This document shows, one piece after another, positions 51,467 through 63,937 of a stretch of DNA of 64,000 nucleotides (its first letter is position 1; each line of letters opens with the position of its first letter). The notes under the pieces were generated by a model. That model did no database searches. It saw only the letters and a list, made by a program, of their open reading frames with translations, and was not told the origin of the DNA. A program made the position numbers and the translations under genes. The stretch spans positions 1 through 64,000 of the forward strand of contig NZ_CANMEH010000011.1 of NCBI RefSeq assembly GCF_947496875.1, read 5' to 3'. This DNA comes from an uncultured Paracoccus sp. Lineage in GTDB: Bacteria; Pseudomonadota; Alphaproteobacteria; Rhodobacterales; Rhodobacteraceae.

Positions 51467-52510
51467 TCAGACCGGCATCAGGGCCCAGTAGTCCAGATCC
51501 AGCAGCACATGCGGCGCGTAGCGTCCGTCCTCGCCGCGCCAGGCGCTGTCGCAGGCGGGACCCTTGTGGGCGACCGTCCGCAGCCGGATGGCACCCACGC
51601 CCGGGGCAGATGTCGCGGCCTTGTCCAGCACCTCGGACCAGGCGCGCACCGTGTCGCCGGCAAAGCACGGATTCGCGTGGGCGCCACCGTTCAGCGCCAC
51701 CATCATCTGCGCGTTGGCCAAGCCGTTGAACGACAGCGCCCGCGCCAGGCTGATGACGTGGCCGCCATAGATCAACCGGCGCCCGTCGTCGCGGAAGGTT
51801 GCGTCAAAATGGACCTTGGCCGTGTTCTGCCACAGCCGGGTTGCCAGCATGTGCTCGGCCTCTTCGACGGTCACGCCATCGGCATGGTCGATGATCTCGC
51901 CCACGGCGTAATCGCCCCAGCGGTGCGGCTCTCCGGCCAGGTCGAAGTCGTAGTTCCGGAAATCCAGCCCCTCGGGGACGACCAGATCCGCGGCCGGGAC
52001 GACCTTGGCCAGTTCCGGCACGACCTCCTGCGGCGCCGGCGCGTCGCGGTCGCGCTTGCGCACCATCACCCAGCGGACATAGTCCAGCACCACGGTGCCG
52101 GCCTGGTTCAGCCCACGGGTCCGGACATAGACGTTGCCGGACGTGCCGTTCGAATTCTGCTTAACCCCGATCACCTCGGATTCGGACCGGATGGTGTCAC
52201 CAGGCCACACCGGCGCCAGCCAGCGGCCCTGCGCATAGCCCAGATTGGCCACGGCGTTCAGCGACACGTCGGGCACCGTCTTGCCGAACACCGTGTGGAA
52301 GGCGATCAGCTCGTCGAGCGGCGCGGCGCGCAGCCCGCAGGCCCGGGCGAATTCGTCGCTGGAGCTGATCGCGTGGCGGGCCGGGTACAGCGCGTGGTAC
52401 AGTGCCCGTTCGCCGCCAGACAGCGTGCGCGGCACGGCGTGGCGGATGACCTGCCCGACGCGGTAATCCTCGAAAAAGCGTCCGGGGTTGGTCTTGCCAG
52501 TCATGCTCAT
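51467..52510 (-). CDS. Mesaconyl-CoA hydratase (ethylmalonyl-CoA pathway)
   Basis: 347 aa, a double MaoC-like (R)-hydratase resembling Mch/Meh of Rhodobacter. Hot-dog segments read RFFEDYRVGQVIRHAVPRTL at the start and HFDATFRDDGRRLIYGGHVISLARAL late in the chain. It hydrates mesaconyl-CoA to beta-methylmalyl-CoA during acetyl-CoA assimilation. Its ATG overlaps the DUF1737 gene stop by 4 nt, and mcl2 lies two genes upstream on the same strand, which supports the pathway call. Confidence 0.87.
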   Translation of the reverse strand: MSMTGKTNPGRFFEDYRVGQVIRHAVPRTLSGGERALYHALYPARHAISSSDEFARACGLRAAPLDELIAFHTVFGKTVPDVSLNAVANLGYAQGRWLAPVWPGDTIRSESEVIGVKQNSNGTSGNVYVRTRGLNQAGTVVLDYVRWVMVRKRDRDAPAPQEVVPELAKVVPAADLVVPEGLDFRNYDFDLAGEPHRWGDYAVGEIIDHADGVTVEEAEHMLATRLWQNTAKVHFDATFRDDGRRLIYGGHVISLARALSFNGLANAQMMVALNGGAHANPCFAGDTVRAWSEVLDKAATSAPGVGAIRLRTVAHKGPACDSAWRGEDGRYAPHVLLDLDYWALMPV

Positions 52511-52713
52511 TGCTCGCTCAGCTTCATGTCCGCGGCGTAGGGCGCGGCGATCTCCTTGGTGACCGCCTGGGCGCAGCGCATCACCCCGCGGCCCGCGTCA
52601 AAGGCCATGGTCGGCGCGCCGTGCAGCACCCAGCCACGCGACAGCGCCAGGCTGATCTTGTGGCAGAACGCCGATGTGTCGTCGTCGGTCAGCAGCCGAT
52701 AGATCACCGGCAT
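52507..52713 (-). CDS. DUF1737 small protein
   Basis: 68 aa. YRLLTDDDTSAFCHKISLALSRGWVLHGAPTMAFD matches the DUF1737 pattern of short proteins with a single domain. Function unknown. It is coupled to the hydratase gene and starts 2 bp after the nnrU stop. Confidence 0.82.
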   Translation of the reverse strand: MPVIYRLLTDDDTSAFCHKISLALSRGWVLHGAPTMAFDAGRGVMRCAQAVTKEIAAPYAADMKLSEQ

Positions 52714-52714
52714 C

Positions 52715-53263
52715 TCACGCTCCGAACGGGTTGGGGCCGACCCAGCCGTGGATCAGCCCGACCACCAGATAGACCACCAGGGCGGACAGCGCGGTCGTCC
52801 ACTCCTTGCGGACGGGGATCGGATGCGCCGGCTGCGTCCACCCGGTCGTGCGGTTGATCACCACGATCTCGACCAGCGCCCAGAGCAGCAGCCCCCCGAA
52901 CAGGACGAATGACGGCAGGTCGCCATTGGTCAGCAGATGCGCGCCGGCCCACAGCGAGAAGCCGATCAGCTGCGGATGGCGCAGCCGCACGCCCAGCCGC
53001 GACTTGGCCCCGGACGCCGCAAACAGGTAGAACGCGACCAGCACCAGAAGGTTGTTGATCCCCTTCAGCATCGGCGTCGCGGCCCACCAGATCGTCTGGT
53101 CCGCCGCGCGGTAGCCGATCACCATCAGCAGGATCGAAAGGATCAGGGCGGCGGCGACGGCGCCCTTTCCGGACGCGCCCATGCTCGCCCGTGCGGACGG
53201 CGCCACGCGCTTGAACAGATGCGCCGCCCACCACAAAGCGACGCCAAGGATCAGCAAGGCCAT
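52715..53263 (-). CDS. NnrU family membrane protein
   Basis: 182 aa with five or six membrane helices; LLILGVALWWAAHLFKRVAPS at the start and RHPQLIGFSLWAGAHLLTNGDLPSFVLFGGLLLWAL in the middle are NnrU family marks. First noted near denitrification genes, but here it is grouped with carbon-assimilation genes; role unclear. Confidence 0.87.
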   Translation of the reverse strand: MALLILGVALWWAAHLFKRVAPSARASMGASGKGAVAAALILSILLMVIGYRAADQTIWWAATPMLKGINNLLVLVAFYLFAASGAKSRLGVRLRHPQLIGFSLWAGAHLLTNGDLPSFVLFGGLLLWALVEIVVINRTTGWTQPAHPIPVRKEWTTALSALVVYLVVGLIHGWVGPNPFGA

Positions 53264-53336
53264 GACATGTTCCCTTCTCTGCCCCGGCCGGGCCGGTCGG
53301 GGCCACGGCGGCTCCGGTCCGCCCGGTTACACCGGT

Positions 53337-54188
53337 TCACGTCCCCTGCGCCATGGCCGCGATGGCGTCGGCGCGCGCCAGCGTGGTGCGGGCGGTTTCC
53401 ACATGCAGGTTCTCGACGATGCGACCATCGACGACCGCCACCCCCTTGCCCTGCGCCATCACCTCGTCGAACGCCTCGATCTGGCGCCGCGCCAGCGCGA
53501 CCTCGTCCGTGGACGGGGCGAAGCTGCTGTTCGCGACCTCGAGCTGCGCGGGGTGGATCAGCGTCTTGCCATCGAAACCCATGTCGCGGCCCTGTTCGCA
53601 TTCGGCGCGCAGACCCTGATCATCCTTGAAGGCGTTGTAGACGCCGTCCACGATGATCCGGCCGTGCGCCTTGGCGGCCAGCAGGCACAGGCCCAGGCCG
53701 GTCTGCATCGGCAGCCGGTCGGGGCGGTGGCGGCTGCCCAGTTCGCGGGCCAGGTCGTTCGTGCCCATCACCATGCCCTGCAGCCGCGGATGTCCCGCGA
53801 TCGCGGCGGCGTTCAGCATGCCCGCCGCGGTTTCAAGCATCGCCCACAGCGGCGTGTCCGGCACGATCGCGGCGACGGCATCCAGATCGGCGGGTGCGTT
53901 CACCTTGGGGATCAGCACGGCATCGGCCCCCGTCGCAAAGGCCGCCGCGTCGTCGCGCCCCCATTCGGTGTCCAGCCCGTTGATCCGCACGATGCGCGTG
54001 CGCTGCCCGTAATCCGCCTGCAACGCCTCGCGCAGCGCCGCGCGCGCGGTCGCCTTTTCACCCGGCGCGACCGCATCCTCGAGGTCGAAGATGATGGCAT
54101 CCGCCGGCAGGTTGCGGGCCTTCTCCATCGCGCGGACATTGGCGGCCGGCAGGTACAGGACGGAACGGAACGGGCGGGACAGGCTCAT
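53337..54188 (-). CDS. (3S)-malyl-CoA thioesterase, Mcl2 type (CitE-like)
   Basis: 283 aa from ATG 54188, with GAAGGA upstream. CitE-like TIM barrel: RSVLYLPAANVRAMEKA, IIFDLEDAVAPGEK, metal ligands in MLETAAGMLNA and GTNDLARELGSRHRPDR, and DGKTLIHPAQLEV. It resembles Rhodobacter Mcl2 along its length rather than Mcl1 lyases. Mcl2 releases malate from malyl-CoA at the end of the ethylmalonyl-CoA pathway. Confidence 0.87.
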   Translation of the reverse strand: MSLSRPFRSVLYLPAANVRAMEKARNLPADAIIFDLEDAVAPGEKATARAALREALQADYGQRTRIVRINGLDTEWGRDDAAAFATGADAVLIPKVNAPADLDAVAAIVPDTPLWAMLETAAGMLNAAAIAGHPRLQGMVMGTNDLARELGSRHRPDRLPMQTGLGLCLLAAKAHGRIIVDGVYNAFKDDQGLRAECEQGRDMGFDGKTLIHPAQLEVANSSFAPSTDEVALARRQIEAFDEVMAQGKGVAVVDGRIVENLHVETARTTLARADAIAAMAQGT

Positions 54189-54370
54189 CAAGCATCCTTC
54201 GCGGCAGAAAACGTCCCGCATCACTCGCCGAAATCCGGCCGGTGGGCAACCCTGCGGCCCGGCAGTCACGCAACAAATGTTTAGGGATGCAACGACGCCG
54301 GTCGACTCTTGTTTGGTAGCGATCCCGCATCTGCGGGGCCGATCCTGCAACACAGCGAAAGGACAGCATC

Positions 54371-54886
54371 ATGGCGCAGTCGCAAAAGGGACTGGAAGAC
54401 CTGCTCGAGCACGGTCTCAAGGACATGTATTACGCCGAGAACGCGATTTTGAAGGCGCTGCCCAAGATGATCGAGGGCGCCACCGACAAAGAGCTGCGCA
54501 ACGGCCTGGAAAAGCACCGTGAGCAGACCGAAGGTCAGATCAGGGACCTGGAGAAGTGCTTCAAGGCCATGGACAAGAAGGCCGAAGGCGAGAAGTGCGA
54601 GGCCATCGAGGGTATCCTGAAGGAGGGCGATTCCCTGCTGAAGGATTTCGGCGGCACCCCGGCCGGTGACGCGGCCATCATCTTTTCCTCGCAGGCCGTC
54701 GAGCATTACGAGATCGCCCGTTATGGCAGCCTGCGCACCTATGCCGACCTGCTGGGGATGGATGACGTGTCCGACCTGCTGAACGGGATCCTGGAACAGG
54801 AAATCGCCGCCGACGAGATCCTGTCCGAACTGGCAGAGGACCACGTCAACGAGGACGCCCTTGCCGACGACGACGAAGACGCCTGA
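54371..54886 (+). CDS. DUF892 ferritin-like protein (YciE/YciF family)
   Basis: 171 aa, four-helix bundle with the family start LEDLLEHGLKDMYYAENAILKALPKM and carboxylate/His metal ligands in SSQAVEHYEIARYGSL and LEQEIAADEIL. Often stress-induced. The C-terminus is acidic (DDDEDA). A hairpin follows. Confidence 0.87.
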   Translation: MAQSQKGLEDLLEHGLKDMYYAENAILKALPKMIEGATDKELRNGLEKHREQTEGQIRDLEKCFKAMDKKAEGEKCEAIEGILKEGDSLLKDFGGTPAGDAAIIFSSQAVEHYEIARYGSLRTYADLLGMDDVSDLLNGILEQEIAADEILSELAEDHVNEDALADDDEDA

Positions 54887-54938
54887 TCGGCACGCGCGTC
54901 GTCGGCCGTGCGGCCGGGATGCCCTGACCGGACCCGTG

Positions 54939-54964
54939 ATGACCCGCCCTTCCCGGCGGGTCAT
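54939..54964 (+). terminator. Hairpin after the DUF892 gene
   Basis: ATGACCCGCC-CTTCCC-GGCGGGTCAT is a perfect 10-bp stem, followed by a weak T-run (CTGCGTTT), 52 bp past the stop. Confidence 0.6.
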
Positions 54965-55042
54965 CTGCGTTTCGGACGACTGGCTCGGCGTCCTGCGGCC
55001 CGCGGTGGCATCCGCCTTGCGCGGCGAGGGGCAAAGGACTAA

Positions 55043-56041
<999 letters not shown>

Positions 56042-56062
56042 TCCGCTCGGAAGTTTGAAGAT

Positions 56063-56089
56063 CGGGCGTCTCGCGAGGGGCGCCCGTTT
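56063..56089 (+). terminator. Terminator after mdh
   Basis: CGGGCG...CGCCCG with an inner CTC/GAG pairing forms a stem-loop followed by TTTCC, 22 bp past the mdh stop codon. Confidence 0.65.
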
Positions 56090-56139
56090 CCGTTTGCGAG
56101 CCTGAGTCGCACCTCAGCATACGATCGCACACAACGGAT

Positions 56140-56168
56140 GTGATCACGGCGACGCGACGTGTGATCAC
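56140..56168. promoter_or_regulatory. Paired palindromes upstream of sucC (21-bp spacing)
   Basis: GTGATCAC at 56140-56147 and 56161-56168, exactly 21 bp apart, in the contexts ATGTGATCACGG and TGTGATCACAAA. They lie 106-134 bp before the sucC ATG, between the mdh terminator and sucC. The same paired layout precedes sdhC. Confidence 0.65.
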
Positions 56169-56273
56169 AAACAACGGTTATTGATCCTGCGGATCCCGCC
56201 GCTCCCCAGACCCGGTTTGCTTTGCCGCGATTTTGTGCGATGCGGTGCCAGGTTTTTCCAGCGAGGGTCCGCG

Positions 56274-57467
<1,194 letters not shown>

Positions 57468-57474
57468 TCGGGAC

Positions 57475-57495
57475 GGCGGGGCCGGTCGCCCCGCC
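57475..57495. other. sucC-sucD intercistronic hairpin
   Basis: GGCGGGGC pairs with GCCCCGCC in the 60-bp gap, without a T-run. It probably affects mRNA stability rather than ending transcription. Confidence 0.45.
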
Positions 57496-57527
57496 CTGCC
57501 ATCCACCAAATTCAAGGAAAGCCACAC

Positions 57528-58412
57528 ATGGCCATTCTCGTCGACAAGACCACCAAGGTGATCTGCCAGGGCATCACCGGCAGCCAAGGCACCTTCCACA
57601 CCGAACAGGCGATCGCCTATGGCACGCAGATGGTCGGCGGGGTCACCCCGGGCAAGGGGGGCACCACGCACCTGGACCTGCCAGTGTTCGACTCGGTCCA
57701 CGAAGCGGTCGAGCGGACCGGCGCCGATGCCTCGGTGATCTATGTCCCGCCGCCGTTTGCGGCCGATTCCATCCTCGAGGCCATCGACGCGCAGATCCCG
57801 CTGATCGTCTGCATCACCGAAGGCATTCCGGTGCTGGACATGATGCGGGTGAAACGGGCGCTGCAGGGCTCGAATTCGCGCCTGATCGGGCCGAACTGCC
57901 CCGGCATCATGACGCCGGACGAATGCAAGATCGGGATCATGCCGGGATCAATCTTCAAGCGCGGCTCGGTGGGTGTGGTGTCGCGGTCCGGCACCCTGAC
58001 CTACGAGGCGGTCAAGCAGACCTCGGATGTCGGGCTGGGCCAGTCGTCGGCCGTCGGCATCGGCGGCGACCCGATCAAGGGCATGGAACATATCGACGTG
58101 CTGGAGATGTTCCTGGCCGACCCGGAAACCCAGTCGATCGTCATGATCGGCGAGATCGGCGGCTCTGCCGAAGAGGACGCGGCGCAGTTCCTGGCCGACG
58201 AGAAGAAGGCCGGCCGCTGGAAGCCGACAGCCGGGTTCATCGCCGGCCGCACCGCACCGCCCGGTCGCCGCATGGGCCATGCGGGCGCGATCGTGTCGGG
58301 GGGCAAGGGCGACGCCGAGTCCAAGATCGCCGCCATGAAGGAAGCCGGAATCGTGGTCGCCGACAGCCCCGCGAAGCTGGGCGAGGCGGTGCTGCAGGCG
58401 ATCGGCCGGTAA
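57528..58412 (+). CDS. sucD: Succinyl-CoA synthetase alpha subunit
   Basis: 294 aa. CoA-binding [39 protein letters not shown] and the phospho-His in [16 protein letters not shown]. Substrate-level phosphorylation step of the TCA cycle. Confidence 0.97.
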   Translation: MAILVDKTTKVICQGITGSQGTFHTEQAIAYGTQMVGGVTPGKGGTTHLDLPVFDSVHEAVERTGADASVIYVPPPFAADSILEAIDAQIPLIVCITEGIPVLDMMRVKRALQGSNSRLIGPNCPGIMTPDECKIGIMPGSIFKRGSVGVVSRSGTLTYEAVKQTSDVGLGQSSAVGIGGDPIKGMEHIDVLEMFLADPETQSIVMIGEIGGSAEEDAAQFLADEKKAGRWKPTAGFIAGRTAPPGRRMGHAGAIVSGGKGDAESKIAAMKEAGIVVADSPAKLGEAVLQAIGR

Positions 58413-58526
58413 GACACTTGGAACACACGCGGCGCCGGCCTAGGCTGGGGCTGCGTCGTCGCGCAGACGGTGCGCCGCGATCGGGCGGGGCGCCGGTTTT
58501 ACAGACAACCGGGTCAGGTGAACGCC

Positions 58527-61499
58527 ATGAACGACCAATCCGCCAATGACGCCTTCCGCGACAGTTCGTTCCTGCAGGGGGCCAATGCCACCTATGTCGA
58601 ACAGCTGTACGGGCAGTGGGCCAACGACCCGTCCGCGGTGGATGCGGCCTGGGACGCGTTCTTCCGCGAGCTTGGTGACGACCAGTCCTCGGTGACCCGT
58701 GGCGCCCAGGGGGCCAGCTGGGCCCGCGGCGACTGGCCGCCGATGCCGTCCGACGAGACGACCGCGGCGCTGACCGGCGAATGGCCGATGGCGTCGCGGG
58801 CCGAGGCCAAGGAGGCGCTGCGCAAGATCGCCGACAAGGCCGAAGAAAGGGGCGTGACCGCGACCGAGGACCAGCTGCACCGCGCGGTGCTGGACAGTGT
58901 CCGGGCGCTGATGCTGATCCGCGCCTATCGCATCCGCGGCCACCTGCACGCCGATCTCGATCCGCTGGGGATGCGCGAGATGCCGCCCCTGGGCGAACTG
59001 GATCCGGAGACCTACGGCTTTACCGCGTCCGACATGGACCGGCCGATCTTCATCGACAACGTGCTGGGCCTGCAGGTCGCGTCGATGCGCCAGATCGTCG
59101 AGCTGATGAAGCGCACCTATTGCGGCACCTTCGCGCTGCAGTTCATGCATATCAGCGACCCCGAACAGGCCGCCTGGCTGAAGGAGCGGATCGAAGGCTA
59201 CGGCAAGGAGATCGCCTTTACCCAGGAGGGCCGCAAGGCCATCCTGAAGAAGCTGGTCGAGGCCGAGGGCTTCGAGAAGTTCCTGCACGTCAAGTACATG
59301 GGGACGAAGCGGTTCGGCTTGGACGGCGGCGAGGCGCTGATCCCCGCCATGGAACAGATCATCAAGCGCGGCGGCGCGCTGGGGGCGCGCGAGATCGTCA
59401 TCGGCATGCCGCATCGCGGCCGGCTGTCGGTCCTGGCGAACGTGCTGGAAAAGCCTTACCGCGCCATCTTCCACGAATTCCAAGGCGGCAGCTACAAGCC
59501 CGAGGACGTCGACGGATCCGGTGACGTCAAGTATCATCTGGGCGCCTCGTCGGACCGCAGCTTCGACGACAACACCGTCCATCTGTCGCTGACCGCCAAC
59601 CCCAGCCATCTGGAGGCGGTCAACCCGGTGGTACTGGGCAAGGTCCGCGCCAAGCAGGACCAGCATTCCGATACCGCGGACCGCACCACGGTGATCCCGA
59701 TCCTGCTGCACGGCGATGCGGCCTTTGCCGGTCAGGGCGTCGTGGCCGAATGTCTGCAGCTGTCGGGGATCCGCGGCCACCGCACCGGCGGGACGATCCA
59801 CATCATCGTCAACAACCAGATCGGCTTTACCACCGCGCCGCATTTCAGCCGCACTTCGCCCTATCCCACCGACATCGCGCTGATGGTCGAGGCACCGATC
59901 TTCCACGTGAACGGCGACGATCCCGAGGCGGTCGTCCACGCCGCCAAGGTCGCCACCGAGTTCCGGCAGAAATTCCACAAGGACGTCGTGATCGACGTGT
60001 TCTGCTATCGCCGCTTCGGTCACAACGAAGGCGACGAGCCGATGTTCACGAACCCGGCGATGTACAAGCAGATCCGCGGGCACAAGACCACCCTGCAGCT
60101 CTACACCGACCGGCTGGTCCGCGACGGCCTGATCCCCGAAGGCGAGATCGAGGACATGAAGGCCGCGTTCCAGGCGCATCTGAACGAAGAATTCGAGATC
60201 GGAAAGAATTTCCGGCCTAACAAGGCCGACTGGTTGGACGGCAAGTGGTCTGGCCTGTCCGCCCAGGGTGGCGAGTACACCGCCGGTCAGACCGGCATCC
60301 CGCCCGAGACCATGGCCCAGATCGGTGCCGCCCTGACCCGCGCGCCGGACAACCACAGCATCCACAAGACGGTGCTTCGCCTGCTGGATGCCAAGGCCAA
60401 GATGTTCGAGACCGGCCAGGGCTTCGACTGGGCCACCGGCGAGGCGCTGGCCTTCGGCTCGCTGCTGGCCGAGGGGCACCGGGTCAGGCTGTCGGGGCAG
60501 GATTCTGCTCGTGGCACGTTCAGCCAGCGCCATTCCGCCATCATCGACCAGGTGAGCGAGGACCGGCACTATCCGCTGAACCATATCCGCGAAGGTCAGG
60601 CCCGCTACGAGGTCATCGACTCGATGCTGTCGGAATATGCAGTGCTGGGGTTCGAGTACGGCTATTCGCTCGCGGAACCCAACGCTCTTACCCTGTGGGA
60701 GGCGCAGTTCGGCGATTTCGCCAACGGCGCCCAGATCATGTTCGACCAGTTCATCTCGTCCGGCGAGAAAAAATGGCTGCGGATGTCGGGACTTGTGGTG
60801 CTGATGCCGCACGGCTTCGAGGGCCAGGGCCCCGAGCATTCATCCGCCCGGCTGGAACGCTGGCTGCAGATGTCGGCCGAGGACAACTGGATCGTTGCCA
60901 ATCTCACCACGCCGGCCAACTACTTCCACATTCTTCGCCGGCAACTGCATCGCAAGTTCCGCAAGCCGCTGATGCTGATGACGCCGAAATCGCTGCTGCG
61001 GCATCCGATGGCGGTCAGCTCGGCCGACGAATTCCAGACCGGCAGCACGTTCCACCGGGTCCTGTGCGACGACGCGGATCGCGGCAAGGTAGATTTCCGG
61101 CTGGCCCCCGACGACAAGGTCAGGCGCGTCGTGATCTGCTCCGGCAAGGTCTATTACGACCTGATGGCGGCCCGCGACGAGGCGGGGCTGGAAGACGTCT
61201 ACCTGCTGCGGCTGGAACAGTTCTATCCGTTCCCGAACCACTCGCTGTCCAAGGAACTCGAACGCTTCCGCGACGCCGACGTGGTCTGGTGCCAGGAGGA
61301 GCCCAAGAACCAGGGCGGCTGGACATTCGTCGAGCCGAACATCGAATGGGTTCTGGACCGGATCGGGGCGCGCTGCAAACGTGCGATCTATGCAGGGCGC
61401 CACGCCGCCGCGTCGGTCGCGACCGGTCTCGCATCGCGACACAAGGCTGAACAAGAGGCGCTGGTGAACGCCGCGCTGGGACTGGAGAAGCAAGCATGA
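58527..61499 (+). CDS. sucA: 2-oxoglutarate dehydrogenase E1 component
   Basis: 990 aa from ATG 58527 ([21 protein letters not shown]); the N-terminal [18 protein letters not shown] peptide binds E2. ThDP-dependent domains include [29 protein letters not shown] and the SQRHSAI and GFEYGYSL segments. Oxidative decarboxylation of 2-oxoglutarate. The stop overlaps sucB by 4 nt. Confidence 0.96.
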   Translation: MNDQSANDAFRDSSFLQGANATYVEQLYGQWANDPSAVDAAWDAFFRELGDDQSSVTRGAQGASWARGDWPPMPSDETTAALTGEWPMASRAEAKEALRKIADKAEERGVTATEDQLHRAVLDSVRALMLIRAYRIRGHLHADLDPLGMREMPPLGELDPETYGFTASDMDRPIFIDNVLGLQVASMRQIVELMKRTYCGTFALQFMHISDPEQAAWLKERIEGYGKEIAFTQEGRKAILKKLVEAEGFEKFLHVKYMGTKRFGLDGGEALIPAMEQIIKRGGALGAREIVIGMPHRGRLSVLANVLEKPYRAIFHEFQGGSYKPEDVDGSGDVKYHLGASSDRSFDDNTVHLSLTANPSHLEAVNPVVLGKVRAKQDQHSDTADRTTVIPILLHGDAAFAGQGVVAECLQLSGIRGHRTGGTIHIIVNNQIGFTTAPHFSRTSPYPTDIALMVEAPIFHVNGDDPEAVVHAAKVATEFRQKFHKDVVIDVFCYRRFGHNEGDEPMFTNPAMYKQIRGHKTTLQLYTDRLVRDGLIPEGEIEDMKAAFQAHLNEEFEIGKNFRPNKADWLDGKWSGLSAQGGEYTAGQTGIPPETMAQIGAALTRAPDNHSIHKTVLRLLDAKAKMFETGQGFDWATGEALAFGSLLAEGHRVRLSGQDSARGTFSQRHSAIIDQVSEDRHYPLNHIREGQARYEVIDSMLSEYAVLGFEYGYSLAEPNALTLWEAQFGDFANGAQIMFDQFISSGEKKWLRMSGLVVLMPHGFEGQGPEHSSARLERWLQMSAEDNWIVANLTTPANYFHILRRQLHRKFRKPLMLMTPKSLLRHPMAVSSADEFQTGSTFHRVLCDDADRGKVDFRLAPDDKVRRVVICSGKVYYDLMAARDEAGLEDVYLLRLEQFYPFPNHSLSKELERFRDADVVWCQEEPKNQGGWTFVEPNIEWVLDRIGARCKRAIYAGRHAAASVATGLASRHKAEQEALVNAALGLEKQA

Positions 61500-63223
61500 C
61501 CACCGAAGTCCGCGTGCCCGCCCTGGGCGAAAGCGTCACCGAAGCCACCGTCGCCACCTGGTTCAAGAAGCCGGGGGACAGCGTCGCCGTCGACGAGATG
61601 CTGTGCGAACTGGAAACCGACAAGGTGACGGTCGAGGTTCCGTCGCCGGTCGCCGGCGTTCTGCAGGAAATCGTGGCCGCCGAAGGCGAGACCGTAAGCC
61701 CGAACGGCCTGCTGGCACAGATCGGCGAAGCAGGCGCGGGATCGTCGGATGCGGGATCCGCGGCTGCCGACGCGGGCGCCGGGTCGCGCGCTGCTGCACC
61801 GGCAGCCTCGCGCAGTGCCGACGCCGACCAGTCCGGCGGTACGCCGGACAGCCCCGCCCAGGGCGACGCAGACGCGACGCCGGGCGGGCGGTCGGTGGAC
61901 GTGATGGTGCCCGCCCTCGGCGAAAGCGTCACCGAAGCGACGGTCGCGACCTGGTTCAAGCAGGTCGGTGACACTGTCCAGCAGGACGAGATGCTGTGCG
62001 AACTGGAAACCGACAAGGTGTCGGTGGAGGTGCCGGCGCCGGCCAGCGGAACCCTGTCCGAGATCCTCGCGCCCGAGGGCAGCACCGTCGATGCGAAGGC
62101 CCGGCTGGCGGTGATCAGCGAAGGCAGCGGCGCCGCCGCGGGACCAGGCGCCTCGGGCGGCGGCGCATCCTATGGGCAGGGCGCCCAGGGCGGCGACCCC
62201 GACGCGCCGGTCGGACCCGCCTCGGGGGGCGAGGACGGCGTAACCGCGGGGGATGTCGGCTCGCCCGGCGCCGGACCGGAACAGATGCAGCCGCGCGAGG
62301 ATGTCGAGGATGCCCCGTCGGCGAAAAAGGCCATGGCGGAACGTGGACTGTCACGCGACGACGTGCAGGGCTCGGGGCGCGACGGCAGGGTGATGAAGGA
62401 AGACGTTGCTCGTGCCGGATCCGGTGCCGGCAAGGCGGCGTCAACGGCTGCCGCGTCGGCCAGGTCGCAATCCGCCCCTGCCCCGGCCCAGACGCCGCGT
62501 TCGCCCGTGCGCCCCGCCGATGCCCGGCGCGAAGAGCGGGTGCGGATGACGCGGTTGCGCCAGACCATCGCCCGGCGGCTGAAGGATGCGCAGAACACCG
62601 CCGCGATGCTGACCACCTATAACGAGGTGGACATGTCGGCGATCATGGACCTGCGCAACAGCTACAAGGACGCATTCGAGAAGAAGCACAAGATCAAGCT
62701 GGGCTTCATGTCCTTCTTCGTGAAGGCGTGCTGCCACGCGCTGAAGGAAGTGCCCGAGGTCAATGCCGAGATCGACGGCCAGGACGTGGTCTACAAGAAC
62801 TTCGTCCACATGGGCGTGGCGGTCGGCACCCCGCAGGGTCTGGTCGTGCCGATCGTGCGCGACGCGGATCAGAAGTCATTCGCGGACATCGAGCAGGAGA
62901 TCTCGGATCTCGGCGCGCGCGCCCGCGACGGCAAGCTGGCGATGGCCGACATGCAGGGCGGCACCTTCACCATCTCGAACGGGGGGGTCTATGGCTCGCT
63001 GATGTCCTCGCCGATCCTGAACCCGCCGCAATCCGGTATCCTGGGCATGCACAAGATCCAGGAACGGCCGATGGTGGTGAAGGGCGAGATCGTGATCCGG
63101 CCGATGATGTATCTGGCGCTGAGCTACGACCACCGGATCGTCGACGGCAAGGGCGCGGTGACCTTCCTCGTCCGGGTCAAGGACGCGCTGGAGGATCCGC
63201 GCCGGCTTCTCATGGACCTCTGA
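61496..63223 (+). CDS. sucB: 2-oxoglutarate dehydrogenase E2 (dihydrolipoyl succinyltransferase), two lipoyl domains
   Basis: 575 aa. Two lipoyl domains with modified lysines Lys43 and Lys174 (each in LCELETDKV), joined by Ala/Ser/Asp-rich linkers, then the E3-binding domain (residues ~272-305, [25 protein letters not shown]) and the catalytic domain with His546 and Asp550 in [14 protein letters not shown]2o enzymes of most bacteria have one lipoyl domain, about 400 aa. The two domain coding stretches are nearly identical in DNA. Confidence 0.95.
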   Translation: MTTEVRVPALGESVTEATVATWFKKPGDSVAVDEMLCELETDKVTVEVPSPVAGVLQEIVAAEGETVSPNGLLAQIGEAGAGSSDAGSAAADAGAGSRAAAPAASRSADADQSGGTPDSPAQGDADATPGGRSVDVMVPALGESVTEATVATWFKQVGDTVQQDEMLCELETDKVSVEVPAPASGTLSEILAPEGSTVDAKARLAVISEGSGAAAGPGASGGGASYGQGAQGGDPDAPVGPASGGEDGVTAGDVGSPGAGPEQMQPREDVEDAPSAKKAMAERGLSRDDVQGSGRDGRVMKEDVARAGSGAGKAASTAAASARSQSAPAPAQTPRSPVRPADARREERVRMTRLRQTIARRLKDAQNTAAMLTTYNEVDMSAIMDLRNSYKDAFEKKHKIKLGFMSFFVKACCHALKEVPEVNAEIDGQDVVYKNFVHMGVAVGTPQGLVVPIVRDADQKSFADIEQEISDLGARARDGKLAMADMQGGTFTISNGGVYGSLMSSPILNPPQSGILGMHKIQERPMVVKGEIVIRPMMYLALSYDHRIVDGKGAVTFLVRVKDALEDPRRLLMDL

Positions 63224-63278
63224 TCGCGGGACGGGCGTTGCCCGACATCGCCCGTCCGCATCGTCGAAAGGAACAGCC

Positions 63279-63539
63279 ATGACGACCCAGCTTCTCGCCC
63301 GCTACGACATCGGTGACTTCGCGCAGTGGAAACGCGCCTTTGATGCCGATGCCGAGGATCGCGGCAACAACAGCCTGTCCGTGCTGCAGATCTGGCGCGA
63401 GGGGGCGACCCGCGCCTGGGTCCTGTACCAGGTGGCGGATCCGAAGCGCGCCCGGCAGTACCTGGACGGCGCGGCCGGCGTCTTCGACAGCCAGGCGGGC
63501 GTGACCGGCCATGAATACCACATGCTGGAAACTGCATGA
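63279..63539 (+). CDS. Small protein of unknown function, between sucB and MAPEG gene
   Basis: 86 aa (MTTQLLARYDIGDFAQWKRAFDAD). Looks like a single small alpha/beta domain of the dimeric-barrel type (YDIGDFAQWKRAF...RAWVLYQVADPKRARQYL), but no function can be assigned. GGAAC-type spacer with AAAGGAA upstream. It is coupled to the next gene by a 4-nt overlap. Confidence 0.75.
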   Translation: MTTQLLARYDIGDFAQWKRAFDADAEDRGNNSLSVLQIWREGATRAWVLYQVADPKRARQYLDGAAGVFDSQAGVTGHEYHMLETA

Positions 63540-63937
63540 GCGTGGCGCCCACCGCCGAACTGGCGGCGCTTGGGCTGGCGGCCATCCTGCAGGCGGGCCA
63601 GATCGCGCTGGCCGGCTGGTCCATGAACCGCGACGTGGGGCCGCGCTGGAATGCCGGGCCACGCGACAGCGAACCGGAGCTGTCGCCGCTGACCGGCCGC
63701 CTGCGGCGCGCGGTCGCCAACCATTTCGAGGCGCTGGCGTTCTTTACCATCGCCGTGGTGATGGTGCAGTTGACCGGATCGAACGGCACGCTGACTGCGA
63801 TCTGCGCCTGGATCTACCTGCTGGCCCGCATGGTCTATGTGCCGGCCTATGCCTTCGGCTGGTCGCCGGGACGGTCGATCGTCTTCGGGGTCGGATTCGT
63901 CGCGACCATGGTGATGATCGTGGCCGGCCTGTTCTGA
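63536..63937 (+). CDS. MAPEG family membrane protein
   Basis: 133 aa, four membrane helices. The order of helices and the segments RLRRAVANHFEALAFFTIAVVMVQL and IYLLARMVYVPAYAFG fit the MAPEG family (membrane glutathione/eicosanoid enzymes and bacterial relatives). Bacterial function unclear. It follows the TCA operon, which would be expected to continue with lpd beyond the window edge. Confidence 0.85.
   Translation: MSVAPTAELAALGLAAILQAGQIALAGWSMNRDVGPRWNAGPRDSEPELSPLTGRLRRAVANHFEALAFFTIAVVMVQLTGSNGTLTAICAWIYLLARMVYVPAYAFGWSPGRSIVFGVGFVATMVMIVAGLF

Noticed and set aside
58440-60839. 799-aa minus-strand open frame
   Set aside because: Antisense to sucA, which is certain from its motifs.
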